In this document: positions 16,736-26,135 of the stretch, one piece after another
Position numbering within the stretch: the first letter of the stretch is position 1
Layout of the letters: every line of letters starts with the position of its first letter
From: Achromobacter spanius
GTDB lineage: Bacteria; Pseudomonadota; Gammaproteobacteria; Burkholderiales; Burkholderiaceae_B
Direction: 5' to 3'
Length of the DNA: 64,000 bases
NCBI RefSeq assembly: GCF_003994415.1
Contig: NZ_CP034689.1
Location: forward strand, 1,612,001 to 1,676,000
Notes under the pieces: generated by a model
What the model was told of the DNA's origin: nothing
What the model saw: only the letters and a program-made list of their open reading frames with translations
Database searches by the model: none
Translations under genes and position numbers: made by a program

Positions 16736-17611
16736 ATGACCAAGGCCGTACTGTCGATCGCTGATCGGATCGCCCGGGCTCAGCCCGCGCTGAGCCGGAC
16801 TCAGCACAAGATGGCCGAATACGTGCTGGCGCATCAATTCCGCGTGGCCACCATGACCATCGACGAATTCGCCGTAGCGGTCGGCGTGTCGGTGGCAACG
16901 GCCAACCGTTTTGCGCGCGCCCTGGACTTGCCGGGCTACCCGCAGTTTCGCGCCGAGCTGGCTCGCGGCTTCGAAGCCGCGCTGGAACCCGTGGAAAAGC
17001 TGCGCACCGAATTGGCGCATTCCGCCAGCGCCGTGCAGATCTTTGCCGCCACGCTTGAAGAAGACATCCGCAACGCCCAGCGCAACTTGCAGGCGCTGGA
17101 CTCGGGCGCCTGTGAGCAGGCGGTGCAAGCCATCCTGGCCGCCGACCGCGTCTTCATCATCGGTTTCGGCGCCAGCGGTTTCCTGGCCGGCCTGTTGCAG
17201 CGCGGCTTGTGCATGCACCTGCGCTCCGTCGAGTCGCTGGCCGGGCCGGGCGGCGTGTCGCACGCGGCGCGCCAGATGTCGCGCATGACCGACAAGGATC
17301 TGGTCATTGCCATTGGCTTTCCCCGTTATCTGGCCGACACCGTGACGCTGGCCGCCGCTGCCAAGCAGGCGGGCGTGCCGGTGTTGGTGCTGACCGACAA
17401 GCCCACCTCGCCCTTGGCGCCCACGGCCTCCGTCGTGCTGTATGCGTACTCGGCGCGCCAGTTGATCCCCAATTCCGAAACCGCCGCGCTGGGTTTGATC
17501 GAAGCCCTGTCCGCCGCGGTGGCCTATCGGGCCGAGAATTCCGTTGCGGCAGCCGCTGGGGTGACCCAGTCCGTGATGCCGTGGCTTATCCATGGAGTAG
17601 GTAAACGATGA
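16736..17611 (+). CDS. MurR/RpiR family transcriptional regulator
   Basis: The 291-residue regulator has an N-terminal HTH_6 DNA-binding domain (about 1-77, with DEFAVAVGVSVATANRFARAL as the recognition helices) and a C-terminal SIS domain (about 125-265, FIIGFGASGFLAGLL and DLVIAIGFPRYLADTV). SIS domains usually sense phosphosugars such as MurNAc-6-phosphate, but here the neighbours are peptidases and a peptide importer, so the ligand may be a cell-wall or peptide-derived metabolite. Its stop overlaps the next start (ATGA). A perfect inverted repeat sits in its leader. No good ribosome site is visible. Confidence 0.9.
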   Translation: MTKAVLSIADRIARAQPALSRTQHKMAEYVLAHQFRVATMTIDEFAVAVGVSVATANRFARALDLPGYPQFRAELARGFEAALEPVEKLRTELAHSASAVQIFAATLEEDIRNAQRNLQALDSGACEQAVQAILAADRVFIIGFGASGFLAGLLQRGLCMHLRSVESLAGPGGVSHAARQMSRMTDKDLVIAIGFPRYLADTVTLAAAAKQAGVPVLVLTDKPTSPLAPTASVVLYAYSARQLIPNSETAALGLIEALSAAVAYRAENSVAAAAGVTQSVMPWLIHGVGKR

Positions 17612-18588
17612 TTCAACCCGTGATTGCCATTCACGGTGGCGCCGGCGCGATGTCCCGCGCGGCCATGTCGCCCGAGAAAGAACAGGAATACCTGGCCGCC
17701 CTGGAGTCCATCCTGACAGCCGGCCAAGCCGTGCTGGCCCGTGGCGGCAGCGCCCTGGACGCCGTGACCGAAGCCGTGCGCCTGCTGGAAGACTGCCCCT
17801 TGTTCAATGCCGGCCACGGCGCCGTGTTCACCAGCGCGGCCACGCATGAATTGGACGCGTCCATCATGGACGGCGCCACGCTGCGTTCGGGCGCCATCGC
17901 CAACGTGAACTGCGTGCGCAATCCGATTTTCGCGGCGCGCCGTGTCATGGAAAACAGCAAGCACGTGTTCTTCGTGGGCGAGGGCGCCGAAGCCTTCGCC
18001 AAGGCTGAAGGCCTGGAAATCGTGGACCCCTCGTACTTTTCTACCGAGGCTCGCCGCGAACAATTGTTGCGTGTGCAGCGCGAAACGCCGGACGCCGCCG
18101 TGCTGGACCATGACGGCCAAGCCATGGTTGCGCGCGGCCAGCCCGCGCCGGCCGACCCGCTGGATGCCGACAAGAAGTTCGGCACGGTGGGCGCGGTGGC
18201 CGTGGATGCAGAGGGCAACGTGGCCGCTGCCACGTCGACCGGCGGCATCACCAACAAGCAGGTCGGCCGCGTGGGCGATGCGCCCATGATCGGCGCCGGC
18301 ACCTACGCCAGCAACAAGACTTGCGCCGTGTCCACCACGGGTACCGGCGAGATGTTCATCCGCATGGTCGCCGCTTACGACGTGGCGGCCCAGATGGAGT
18401 ATTGCGGGGCGTCGCTGCAAGAAGCAGCCGACCGCGTCGTGATGGAAAAACTGCCCACTATTGGCGGCAAGGGCGGCCTGGTGGCCGTTGACGCCCAGGG
18501 CAATGTGGCCTTGCCGTTCAACACGGAAGGCATGTATCGAGGTTACGCCCGCGTTGGCGAAAAGCCGGTCACTGCTATCTACCGATAA
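17608..18588 (+). CDS. iaaA: isoaspartyl peptidase / plant-type L-asparaginase
   Basis: The 326-residue Ntn-hydrolase cleaves isoaspartyl (beta-Asp) dipeptides and asparagine. It matures by autocleavage before Thr193 in KFGTVGAVAVD, which becomes the N-terminal nucleophile; the conserved STGGITNKQVGRVGDAP and STTGTGEMFIR loops form the substrate site. The N-terminus AIHGGAGAM is typical. Its ATG overlaps the regulator stop. Pairing with a gsi-type importer mirrors the Escherichia coli iaaA-gsiABCD operon, so it probably processes imported peptides. Confidence 0.93.
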   Translation: MIQPVIAIHGGAGAMSRAAMSPEKEQEYLAALESILTAGQAVLARGGSALDAVTEAVRLLEDCPLFNAGHGAVFTSAATHELDASIMDGATLRSGAIANVNCVRNPIFAARRVMENSKHVFFVGEGAEAFAKAEGLEIVDPSYFSTEARREQLLRVQRETPDAAVLDHDGQAMVARGQPAPADPLDADKKFGTVGAVAVDAEGNVAAATSTGGITNKQVGRVGDAPMIGAGTYASNKTCAVSTTGTGEMFIRMVAAYDVAAQMEYCGASLQEAADRVVMEKLPTIGGKGGLVAVDAQGNVALPFNTEGMYRGYARVGEKPVTAIYR

Positions 18589-18627
18589 GCGTGGCGGGTT
18601 CTGTTTTGATTTTGGGGATTAATAAAG

Positions 18628-20514
18628 ATGGTTGATCGCGCAAACAGCCTGGCGCTGCCGGAAAACCGCGTGGTCCAGGTCGACGACCTGACGGTGCGCT
18701 TCGTGGGTTCGGAGCGCACGGTCGAAGCCGTGCGCAACTTGTCGTTCCATGTGGACCGGGGTGAAACCCTGGCCATCGTGGGCGAATCGGGTTCGGGCAA
18801 GTCGGTAACGTCCCTGGCCCTGATGCGTCTGGTGGAACATGGCGGCGGCCGTATCGCCCAGGGCCGCATGGCGCTGCGTCGCCGTAACGGCTCCGTGATC
18901 GATCTGGCCGGATCCAGCCAGCGCGTCATGCGCAATGTGCGCGGCGCCGACATGGCCATGATCTTCCAGGAGCCGATGACGTCCTTGAACCCGGTGTTCA
19001 CCGCCGGCGACCAGATTGCCGAGTCGATCCGCCAGCACCAGGGCAAGGACGCCGCCGCCGCGCGCGCCGAAGCGCTGCGCATGCTGGAACAGGTGCGCAT
19101 TCCGGAAGCCAAGTCGGTGCTGGACCGCTACCCGCATCAGTTGTCGGGCGGCATGCGTCAACGCGTGATGATCGCCATGGCGCTGGCCTGCAAGCCCGCG
19201 CTGCTGATTGCCGACGAACCCACCACCGCGCTGGACGTCACCATTCAAGCGCAGATCCTGCAACTGATCCGTCAGCTTCAGGAAGAAATGCACATGGGCG
19301 TGGTGTTCATCACCCACGACATGGGCGTGGTGGCCGAAGTGGCCGACCGCGTGCTGGTGATGTATCGCGGCGACAAGGTCGAGGAAGGCCCGTCGGAACA
19401 GGTGTTCGCCGAGCCGCGCCACAGCTACACCAAGGCGCTGCTGTCCGCCGTGCCGAAGCTGGGCGCCATGGAAGGCACCGACTTGCCCGCGCGTTTCCCC
19501 TTGCTGCAAGTGGAAGGCCAGGTGCAGCCCGTGGCGGAGCCCGGCGTTGCCAGCACGCAGGAAGTGCCGGCCGCCAAGCGCGAGCCGATTCTATCCGTGC
19601 GCAACCTGGTGACCCGCTTCGACCTGCGCGGCGGCATCCTCAGCCGCGTGCAACGCCGCGTGCATGCGGTGGAGAAGGTCAGCTTCGACCTGTACCCCGG
19701 CGAAACGCTGTCGTTGGTGGGTGAGTCGGGTTGCGGCAAGTCCACCACCGGCCGTTCGCTGCTGCGCCTGGTGGAAAGCCAGGGCGGCGAGATCAAGTTC
19801 GGTGGCCGCGACATCGTCAGCCTGAAGAACAACGAATTGCAATCCCTGCGCCGCGACATCCAGTTCGTGTTCCAGGACCCGTTTGCGTCGCTGGACCCGC
19901 GCGTGACCGTCGGCTTTTCCATCATGGAGCCGCTGCTGGTGCACGGCGTGGCCAAGGGCAAGGAAGCCGAACGCCGCGTGGCCGATCTGCTTGAGCGCGT
20001 GGGCATGCCGCCTGAAATGGCGCAGCGCTACCCGCATGAATTCTCGGGCGGCCAGCGTCAGCGCATCTGCATCGCGCGCGCGCTGGCGCTGAATCCCAAG
20101 GTGGTGATCGCGGACGAATCCGTGTCGGCGCTGGACGTATCCATCCAGGCGCAGATCGTGAACCTGCTGATCGATCTGCAGCGCGACATGGGCATTTCGT
20201 TCCTGTTCATTTCGCACGACATGGCCGTGGTGGAGCGCGTGAGCCACCGCGTGGCGGTCATGTACCTGGGCCAGATCGTTGAAATCGGCCCGCGCCGCGC
20301 CATCTTCGAAAACCCGCAGCACCCGTACACCAAGAAGCTGATGTCGGCCGTGCCGATCGCCGATCCGGCGCGCCGTCACCTCAAGCGCACCTTGTTGTCC
20401 GATGAAATTCCCAGCCCGATCCGCAAGCTCGGCGACGAGCCCGTGGTGCAGCCGCTGGTGCAGGTTGGAACCGATCACTTCGTTGCCCGTCATGCGGTCG
20501 GCGGCGCGTATTGA
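18628..20514 (+). CDS. gsiA: dual-domain peptide ABC transporter ATP-binding protein
   Basis: The 628-residue protein fuses two OppD/OppF-type ATPases. Domain 1 (about 18-290) has Walker A GESGSGKS at 52-59 and signature LSGGMRQR. Domain 2 (about 325-600) has Walker A GESGCGKS at 365-372 and signature FSGGQRQR; both carry ADEP/ADES Walker B motifs. Each half ends in an oligopeptide-type C-terminal extension (HSYTKALLSAVP and HPYTKKLMSAVP). The single-chain double ATPase is the GsiA layout of glutathione/dipeptide importers, energising the GsiC-GsiD permease. Confidence 0.93.
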   Translation: MVDRANSLALPENRVVQVDDLTVRFVGSERTVEAVRNLSFHVDRGETLAIVGESGSGKSVTSLALMRLVEHGGGRIAQGRMALRRRNGSVIDLAGSSQRVMRNVRGADMAMIFQEPMTSLNPVFTAGDQIAESIRQHQGKDAAAARAEALRMLEQVRIPEAKSVLDRYPHQLSGGMRQRVMIAMALACKPALLIADEPTTALDVTIQAQILQLIRQLQEEMHMGVVFITHDMGVVAEVADRVLVMYRGDKVEEGPSEQVFAEPRHSYTKALLSAVPKLGAMEGTDLPARFPLLQVEGQVQPVAEPGVASTQEVPAAKREPILSVRNLVTRFDLRGGILSRVQRRVHAVEKVSFDLYPGETLSLVGESGCGKSTTGRSLLRLVESQGGEIKFGGRDIVSLKNNELQSLRRDIQFVFQDPFASLDPRVTVGFSIMEPLLVHGVAKGKEAERRVADLLERVGMPPEMAQRYPHEFSGGQRQRICIARALALNPKVVIADESVSALDVSIQAQIVNLLIDLQRDMGISFLFISHDMAVVERVSHRVAVMYLGQIVEIGPRRAIFENPQHPYTKKLMSAVPIADPARRHLKRTLLSDEIPSPIRKLGDEPVVQPLVQVGTDHFVARHAVGGAY

Positions 20515-20580
20515 TTCCGTTGTCGTACTTGTTTTTCTTCCACCAAACCCCCTAATTCCAATTTGGAACCAGGAGTTGCA

Positions 20581-22134
20581 ATGATGAAAGTTCTGCGCCC
20601 CACCAAGCTGATGGCCGCCGCCGCGGTGGCCTTCGGTGTGCTCACTTCGCCGTTGGCGCACGCGTCCAAGGACGTGACGTTTGCCGTCTCCATCGCACTG
20701 GAAACGCTTGATCCGTACAACACCAACAGCACCCTGAACCAGGCTGCCGGCAAGGCCTACTACGAAGGCCTGTTCGAATTCGACAAAGACCTGAAGATCC
20801 AGAAGGTGCTGGCCACCGACTACTCGGTCAGCGAAGACGGCCTGGTCTACACGTTCAAGCTGCGTCCCGGCGTGAAGTTCCACGACGGCACCGACTTCAA
20901 CGCCGAAGCGGTCAAGATCAACTTCGATCGTCCGTCCAACCCGGACAATCGCCTGTCGCGCTACATCCAGTTCAGCGTCATCGACAAGACCGAAGTGGTT
21001 GACCCGATGACCGTCAAGATCACGCTGAAGAAGCCGTTCTCGGCCTTCATCAACGCGCTGGCCCACCCGGCCGCCATGATGATCTCGCCGGCCGCCCTGG
21101 CCAAGTACGGCAAGGAAATCGGTTTCCACCCGGTGGGCACCGGCCCGTTCGAATTCGTCGAATGGAAGCCGGCTGAATACCTGAAGGTCAAGAAGTTCGA
21201 CGGTTACTGGAAGAAGGGCTACCCCAAGGTCGACACGCTGACCTTCCGTACCGTGACCGACAACAACACCCGCGCCGCCGTGGTGCAGACGGGCGAAGCG
21301 CAGTTCGCTTTCCCGGTGCCGTTCGAACAAGCCGCCGTGCTGAAGAAGAACGACAAGCTGGACGTGGTCGATCACCAGAACTCGATCATGGCACGCTACC
21401 TGTCGATGAACACGCAGCAAAAGCCGTTCGACAACGTCAAGGTGCGTGAAGCCATCAACTACGCCATCAACAAGGAAGCCCTGGCCAAGGTCGCTTTCTC
21501 GGGCTATGCCACCGTCGTTGACGGCGTGGTGCCCAAGGGTGTGGACTACGCGCACAAGACCGGCCCGTGGCCGTATGACCTGAAGAAGGCCAAGGCCCTG
21601 CTGGCTGAAGCCGGCTACCCCAACGGCTTTGAAAGCACCCTGTGGTCCGCCTATAACGACGGCACCTCGGTGAAGGTGGTTCAGTTCCTGCAGCAGCAGC
21701 TGGCTCAAGTCGGCATCAAGGTGCAAGTGGAAGTGCTGGAATCGGGTCAGCGCGTGCAGCGTGTGCAGCAAGTGCAGAAGCCGGAAGACGCCAAGGTCCG
21801 CATGTACTACGCCGGCTGGTCGTCCTCGACCGGTGAAGCCGACTGGGGCCTGCGTCCGCTCTTGACCACCCCCGCTTTCCCGCCCGTGCTGAACAACGTG
21901 TCCTACTACTCGAACAAGACGGTTGACGCCGGCGTTCAAGAAGCTCTGGCCACGACCGACCGCGCCAAGAAGACGGAAATCTACAAGAACGTTCAGGAAA
22001 CCATCTGGAAGGACGCCCCGTGGGCCTTCCTGGTGACCCAGAACAACCTGTATGTGAAGTCGAAGAACCTGTCGGGCGTGTATGTGGAACCGGACACCTC
22101 GTTCTGGTTCGGCGACATCGACCTGAAGCAGTAA
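20581..22134 (+). CDS. gsiB: peptide ABC transporter substrate-binding protein
   Basis: The 517-residue protein is an SBP_bac_5 (cluster C) periplasmic binding protein of the GsiB/DppA type. A basic n-region and hydrophobic core at about 9-23 form a signal peptide, with likely cleavage after AHA near residue 28. The mature chain starts KDVTFAVSIALETLDPYNTNS and contains the family segment YEGLFEFDKDLKIQKVLATDYSV in part, with the C-terminal hinge region WSSSTGEADWGL. AGGAG precedes the ATG by 5 bases; ATG 20584 is equally possible. The ligand is a peptide, possibly glutathione or isoaspartyl peptides, not proven. Confidence 0.93.
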   Translation: MMKVLRPTKLMAAAAVAFGVLTSPLAHASKDVTFAVSIALETLDPYNTNSTLNQAAGKAYYEGLFEFDKDLKIQKVLATDYSVSEDGLVYTFKLRPGVKFHDGTDFNAEAVKINFDRPSNPDNRLSRYIQFSVIDKTEVVDPMTVKITLKKPFSAFINALAHPAAMMISPAALAKYGKEIGFHPVGTGPFEFVEWKPAEYLKVKKFDGYWKKGYPKVDTLTFRTVTDNNTRAAVVQTGEAQFAFPVPFEQAAVLKKNDKLDVVDHQNSIMARYLSMNTQQKPFDNVKVREAINYAINKEALAKVAFSGYATVVDGVVPKGVDYAHKTGPWPYDLKKAKALLAEAGYPNGFESTLWSAYNDGTSVKVVQFLQQQLAQVGIKVQVEVLESGQRVQRVQQVQKPEDAKVRMYYAGWSSSTGEADWGLRPLLTTPAFPPVLNNVSYYSNKTVDAGVQEALATTDRAKKTEIYKNVQETIWKDAPWAFLVTQNNLYVKSKNLSGVYVEPDTSFWFGDIDLKQ

Positions 22135-22151
22135 ACCTAGCAGTCACTCTC

Positions 22152-22206
22152 GGGGCCTTCGGGCCCTTGTAAGGCCACATTCGGCGGGGGCGCGGTGTCC
22201 CCGCCG
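22152..22206 (+). terminator. paired hairpins between gsiB and gsiC
   Basis: A GGGCC-TTCG-GGCCC hairpin (22153-22166) is followed by CGGCGGGG (22182-22189) pairing with CCCCGCCG (22199-22206), ending shortly before the gsiC start. Neither has a T-tract. Such hairpins after binding-protein genes often protect the upstream mRNA or attenuate read-through, which keeps binding protein in excess of permease. Confidence 0.6.
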
Positions 22207-22223
22207 ATGTTGCAGGAATTTCA

Positions 22224-23144
22224 ATGCTGACCTACATCGTCAAACGTCTTCTGGGCATGATCCCCACGCTGCTGCTGGTAGCCGTGGTCGTGTTCCTGTT
22301 TGTGCACATGCTTCCGGGCGACCCGGCGCGACTGGCCGCGGGCCAGGAGGCCGACCAGCAAACGGTCGAGCTGGTGCGCAAGGAACTTGGGCTGGATCTG
22401 CCCCTGCCGCAGCAGTTCGTGCGCTACTTCAGCAACATGCTGCAAGGCGACCTGGGTACCTCGCTGCGTACCAAGCGGCCCGTCTCGACCGAAATTTCCG
22501 ACCGCTTCATGCCCACGCTGTGGTTGACGCTCGCCAGCATGGCGTGGTCAGTCACCTTCGGCATGATCATCGGCATTGTCTCGGCGGTCTGGCGCAATCG
22601 CTGGCCCGACCGTCTGGGCATGACACTGGCGGTGTCAGGCATTTCTTTCCCCGCCTTCGCGCTGGGCATGATGCTGATGCAGGTGTTTTCCGTGAACCTG
22701 GGCTGGCTGCCGACCGTGGGCGCCTCCAGCTGGAAACATTACATCCTGCCGTCCCTCACGCTGGGCGCCGCGGTGGCCGCCGTCATGGCGCGCTTTACCC
22801 GCGCTTCGTTTGTGGAAGTCATCCAGGAAGACTTCGTACGCACGGCCCGGGCCAAGGGCCTGACCGAGCGCCGCGTCGTCATCAAGCATGCGCTGCGCAA
22901 CGCGCTGATTCCGGTTGTCACCATGATGGGTCTGCAATTCGGCTTCTTGCTGGGCGGCTCGATCGTGGTCGAAACCGTTTTCAACTGGCCCGGCCTTGGC
23001 CGCCTGCTGGTTGACGCCGTGACCCAACGCGACTATCCGGTGATTCAGGGCCTGGTGCTGCTGTTCTCGCTGGAATTCATCCTGATCAACCTGATTGTCG
23101 ACGTGCTCTATGGCGTCATCAATCCCAGCATCCGTTACAAGTGA
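22224..23144 (+). CDS. gsiC: peptide ABC transporter permease
   Basis: The 306-residue inner-membrane permease of the DppB/GsiC type has six predicted helices. The first is MLTYIVKRLLGMIPTLLLVAVVVF, followed by the periplasmic MLPGDPARL segment. The EAA loop that docks the ATPase reads FVRTARAKGLTERRVVIKHALRNALIPV near residues 205-232. It forms the heterodimeric channel with GsiD, whose start lies 7 bases beyond its stop. Paired hairpins upstream probably lower its expression relative to gsiB. Confidence 0.93.
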   Translation: MLTYIVKRLLGMIPTLLLVAVVVFLFVHMLPGDPARLAAGQEADQQTVELVRKELGLDLPLPQQFVRYFSNMLQGDLGTSLRTKRPVSTEISDRFMPTLWLTLASMAWSVTFGMIIGIVSAVWRNRWPDRLGMTLAVSGISFPAFALGMMLMQVFSVNLGWLPTVGASSWKHYILPSLTLGAAVAAVMARFTRASFVEVIQEDFVRTARAKGLTERRVVIKHALRNALIPVVTMMGLQFGFLLGGSIVVETVFNWPGLGRLLVDAVTQRDYPVIQGLVLLFSLEFILINLIVDVLYGVINPSIRYK

Positions 23145-23151
23145 GGCGGCC

Positions 23152-24051
23152 ATGAGCAATACGACACCCGCCACGACCATTGCCGCCGTTCCGAAGAACG
23201 ACGTGCGTACGCCCGCCACCGAGTTCTGGCGCAAATTCAAGAAGCAGAAGCTGGGCGTGGGCGCCGGCATCTTCGTGCTGCTGTTGGTAGTGGTCGCGGC
23301 CTTCGCGCCGTGGATCGTGCCCTTCGACGCCGAAAACTTCTTCGACTACGACGCGCTGAACGCCGGCCCGTCGCTGACCCACTGGCTGGGCGTGGATTCG
23401 CTGGGCCGCGACATCTTCAGCCGCATCGTGATGGGCGCGCGGATTTCGCTGGCCGCGGGCTTCCTGTCGGTGGCCATGGGCGCCATCGTGGGTACGTTCA
23501 TGGGCTTGATGGCCGGCTACTACGAAGGCTGGTGGGAACGCATCACCATGCGTATCTCGGACGTGCTGCTGGCATTTCCGGGCATGCTGCTGGCCATCGG
23601 CGTGGTGGCCGTGCTGGGTTCCAGCATGATCAACGTGATCGTGGCCGTGGCCGTGTTCAGCGTGCCGGCGTTTGCCCGCCTGGTGCGCGGCAACACGCTG
23701 TCGATCAAGCAGATGACCTACGTCGAAGCGGTCAAGAGCGTGGGCGCGTCCGACTGGACGATCATCATGCGCCACATCCTGCCCGGCACGATCTCGCCGA
23801 TCGTGGTGTACGGCACGATGCGTATCGGTACGTCGATCATCACCGCCGCCAGCTTGTCGTTCCTGGGCATGGGCGCATCGCCTCCCACGCCGGAGTGGGG
23901 CGCCATGCTGAACGAAGCGCGCGCCGACATGGTGATTGCCCCGCACGTGGCCATCTTCCCGGCCCTGGCAATCTTCCTGACGGTGCTGGCCTTCAACCTG
24001 CTGGGCGACGGCCTGCGCGACGCGCTCGATCCGAAGATCGATCGCAAGTAA
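23152..24051 (+). CDS. gsiD: peptide ABC transporter permease
   Basis: The 299-residue DppC/GsiD-type permease has an N-terminal OppC_N segment (FWRKFKKQKLGVGAGIFVLLLVVVAAF), the LGVDSLGRDIFSRIVMGARISL signature and the EAA loop EAVKSVGASDWTIIMRHILPGTISPI in part. About six helices are predicted. ATG 23152 follows GTGAGGCGGC; an in-frame start further upstream would overlap gsiC by about 50 bases and has no ribosome site. A 109-base gap with a small GCAAC/GTTGC hairpin separates it from the peptidase genes. Confidence 0.93.
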   Translation: MSNTTPATTIAAVPKNDVRTPATEFWRKFKKQKLGVGAGIFVLLLVVVAAFAPWIVPFDAENFFDYDALNAGPSLTHWLGVDSLGRDIFSRIVMGARISLAAGFLSVAMGAIVGTFMGLMAGYYEGWWERITMRISDVLLAFPGMLLAIGVVAVLGSSMINVIVAVAVFSVPAFARLVRGNTLSIKQMTYVEAVKSVGASDWTIIMRHILPGTISPIVVYGTMRIGTSIITAASLSFLGMGASPPTPEWGAMLNEARADMVIAPHVAIFPALAIFLTVLAFNLLGDGLRDALDPKIDRK

Positions 24052-24160
24052 AGCGTCGTTTTTCTCGCCGCCGTCCTCGTTCCACGCGCAACTCGAATTG
24101 GTTGCGTGTGAATTGAACGAAGGGCGGCGGCGTTTTGCATTAAGGACCTTGGCGAAAACC

Positions 24161-25255
24161 ATGGACAAACAATCGCTGGATTTTCCCCGCATTGGCGTGC
24201 TGCCGTCGGGACCGCTGGATTCGATTTGCGACGTGGGTGACGTCACCGTCGGACACTGCACACTGGCCGACGGCGCGCAGCAGACCGGCGTCTCCGTCGT
24301 GCGCCCGCATGCTGGCGACCCTTATCTCGACAAGGTTCCCGCCTCTGCAACCGTGCTGAACGGCTTTGGCAAAAGCACCGGACTGATCCAGGTGCAGGAA
24401 CTGGGCGTGCTGGAAACGCCCATCGCGCTGACCAACACCTTTGGCGTGGGCACCGTGGCCAACGCGCAGATCCGCCAGGCCATCGCGGCCAACCCGGAGA
24501 TCGGGCGCGGCATGGCCACCGTGAACCCGCTGGTGTTCGAATGCAATGACGGTTACTTGAACGACATCCAGGCGCTGGCCGTGCAGGAAGCGCATTACGT
24601 CGATGCCTACGCCAGCGCCACCAAATCGTTCGCGCAAGGAGCAGTAGGCGCGGGGCGCGGCATGTCGTGCTTTTCATTCAAGGGCGGCATCGGCTCGGCC
24701 TCCCGCGTGGCGTCCATCCAACCCGGCTTGCGTTACACCGTCGGCGCGCTGGTGCTGGCCAACTTCGGCCGCTTGCCCAACCTGACCGTGGCGGGCCGCC
24801 CGTTCGGCCGCCGGCTGGCGGACCAGTTGGACCGTGGCCTGGCGCAGCAAGGCGAGAACGCGGCGATCGTGCCGGAGAAGGGCTCGATCATCCTGTTGCT
24901 GGCCACCGACGCGCCGCTGGATGCGCGCCAACTACGCCGCTTGTCGCTGCGCGCGGGCGCGGGCCTGGCGCGCACGGGTTCGGTGTTCGGCCATGGCAGC
25001 GGTGACATCGCGCTGGCCTTTTCCACCGCCTACACCGTGCCGCAGCGGGTCGAGCAGCCCATGCCGGCTGTGGCGATGCTGCATGAAACCCGTATCGACC
25101 CGCTGTTCGAAGCGGCCGCCGAAGCCTGCGAGCAAGCCATTATTTCCGCGCTGTGGCATGCCGATGCCGTCACCGGGCGCGACGGCCATCACCGCGCGGC
25201 CATCCGCGAGGCCGCGCCGCAATGGCGCCAATGGCTGGCCGACACCGCATTCTGA
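24161..25255 (+). CDS. DmpA/P1 family aminopeptidase (S58)
   Basis: The 364-residue protein belongs to the DmpA family of self-cleaving N-terminal-nucleophile aminopeptidases that release D- or L-amino acids or act on beta-peptides. Features are ICDVGDVTVGHCTL at the N-terminus, GAVGAGRGMSCFSFKGGIGSASR (in part, about 160-182) and the autocleavage junction Gly241-Ser242 in EKGSIILLLATDAPL, Ser242 being the nucleophile. ATG 24161 is 14 bases from AAGGA; a TTG at 24149 is a weaker alternative. Its position after gsiD suggests cytoplasmic hydrolysis of imported unusual peptides. Confidence 0.9.
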   Translation: MDKQSLDFPRIGVLPSGPLDSICDVGDVTVGHCTLADGAQQTGVSVVRPHAGDPYLDKVPASATVLNGFGKSTGLIQVQELGVLETPIALTNTFGVGTVANAQIRQAIAANPEIGRGMATVNPLVFECNDGYLNDIQALAVQEAHYVDAYASATKSFAQGAVGAGRGMSCFSFKGGIGSASRVASIQPGLRYTVGALVLANFGRLPNLTVAGRPFGRRLADQLDRGLAQQGENAAIVPEKGSIILLLATDAPLDARQLRRLSLRAGAGLARTGSVFGHGSGDIALAFSTAYTVPQRVEQPMPAVAMLHETRIDPLFEAAAEACEQAIISALWHADAVTGRDGHHRAAIREAAPQWRQWLADTAF

Positions 25256-25275
25256 ATTCCTTGAAGGTTGATTCC

Positions 25276-26121
25276 ATGAAGATCCTGATTTCCACCGATA
25301 TCGAAGGCGTCGCCGGCGTCTTCCACCCCGAGCAGGTCCGCGCCGGCAATGGCGAATACGAGCGTGCCCGCGCCTGGATGACGGCCGAAGCCAACGCCGC
25401 CGTGCAAGGTGCATTCGCGGGCGGCGCCGACGAGATCCTGGTCAATGACTCGCATGGCGGCTTTCGCAACCTGCTGCCCGACGGCCTGGACGAGCGTGCC
25501 CGCCTGGTGCTGGGCAAGCCGCGCTACCTGGGCATGATGGGCGGGCTGGAAGAGGGCTGCGACGCCGTCTTCATGATTGGCTATCACTCGCGCTCGCAAG
25601 GCCGGGGCATCCTGGCGCACACGATCAACAGCTTTGCGTTCGCGCGTGTGTTCATCAACGGCATGGAACTGGGTGAAGCGGGCCTGTATGGTGCGCTGGC
25701 CGGTGAAATGGGCGTGCCGGTGATTTTGGCGACGGGCGATGACGTGTTCATCGCGGAAACCCGCGACACGTTTCCCGGCGCCGAATGGGTGCAGACGAAG
25801 GTGGCCCATGGTCAGGGCAGTGGGGTGACCTTGTCGCCGATGGCGTCGCGCCGCGCCATCGCCGCCGCCGCCGAAACCGCCGTGCGCAAGCTGAAGCAAG
25901 GCGCCTCCGCTTCTGGCGAGGTGAAATCCGTTCCTTTCCGCATTGCCGCCCCTATAGAATGCCGGTTGCAGACGCAGAGCGCGGCCTTGGCCGACCTGTT
26001 CTGCATGTGGCCCACGCTGGAACGCGTGGACGGCGTCACCTTGCGATTCACCGTGGATAGCATGCAGTCGGCCGTCCGCACGCTGAACAGCCTGGCCGCC
26101 ATGTCTTTCATGTTGCGCTAA
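25276..26121 (+). CDS. dppA: M55 family zinc D-aminopeptidase
   Basis: The 281-residue protein is an M55 D-aminopeptidase like Bacillus subtilis DppA, which releases N-terminal D-amino acids such as D-Ala. The metal and catalytic set is conserved: Asp8 and Glu10 in STDIEG, His60 in NDSHGG, His104 in IGYHSR, His115 in ILAHT and a glutamate in NGMELGE at about 131-134. It has no signal peptide. GAAGG lies 8 bases before the ATG; the frame is open further upstream but overlaps the DmpA gene. It sits 20 bases after that gene and 14 before the next peptidase. Confidence 0.93.
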   Translation: MKILISTDIEGVAGVFHPEQVRAGNGEYERARAWMTAEANAAVQGAFAGGADEILVNDSHGGFRNLLPDGLDERARLVLGKPRYLGMMGGLEEGCDAVFMIGYHSRSQGRGILAHTINSFAFARVFINGMELGEAGLYGALAGEMGVPVILATGDDVFIAETRDTFPGAEWVQTKVAHGQGSGVTLSPMASRRAIAAAAETAVRKLKQGASASGEVKSVPFRIAAPIECRLQTQSAALADLFCMWPTLERVDGVTLRFTVDSMQSAVRTLNSLAAMSFMLR

Positions 26122-26135
26122 GGATTCCATCCCCC

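Noticed and set aside
19591..21939. 782-codon minus-strand frame across gsiA/gsiB
   Set aside because: It spans two real genes and their gap with no ribosome site or domain.
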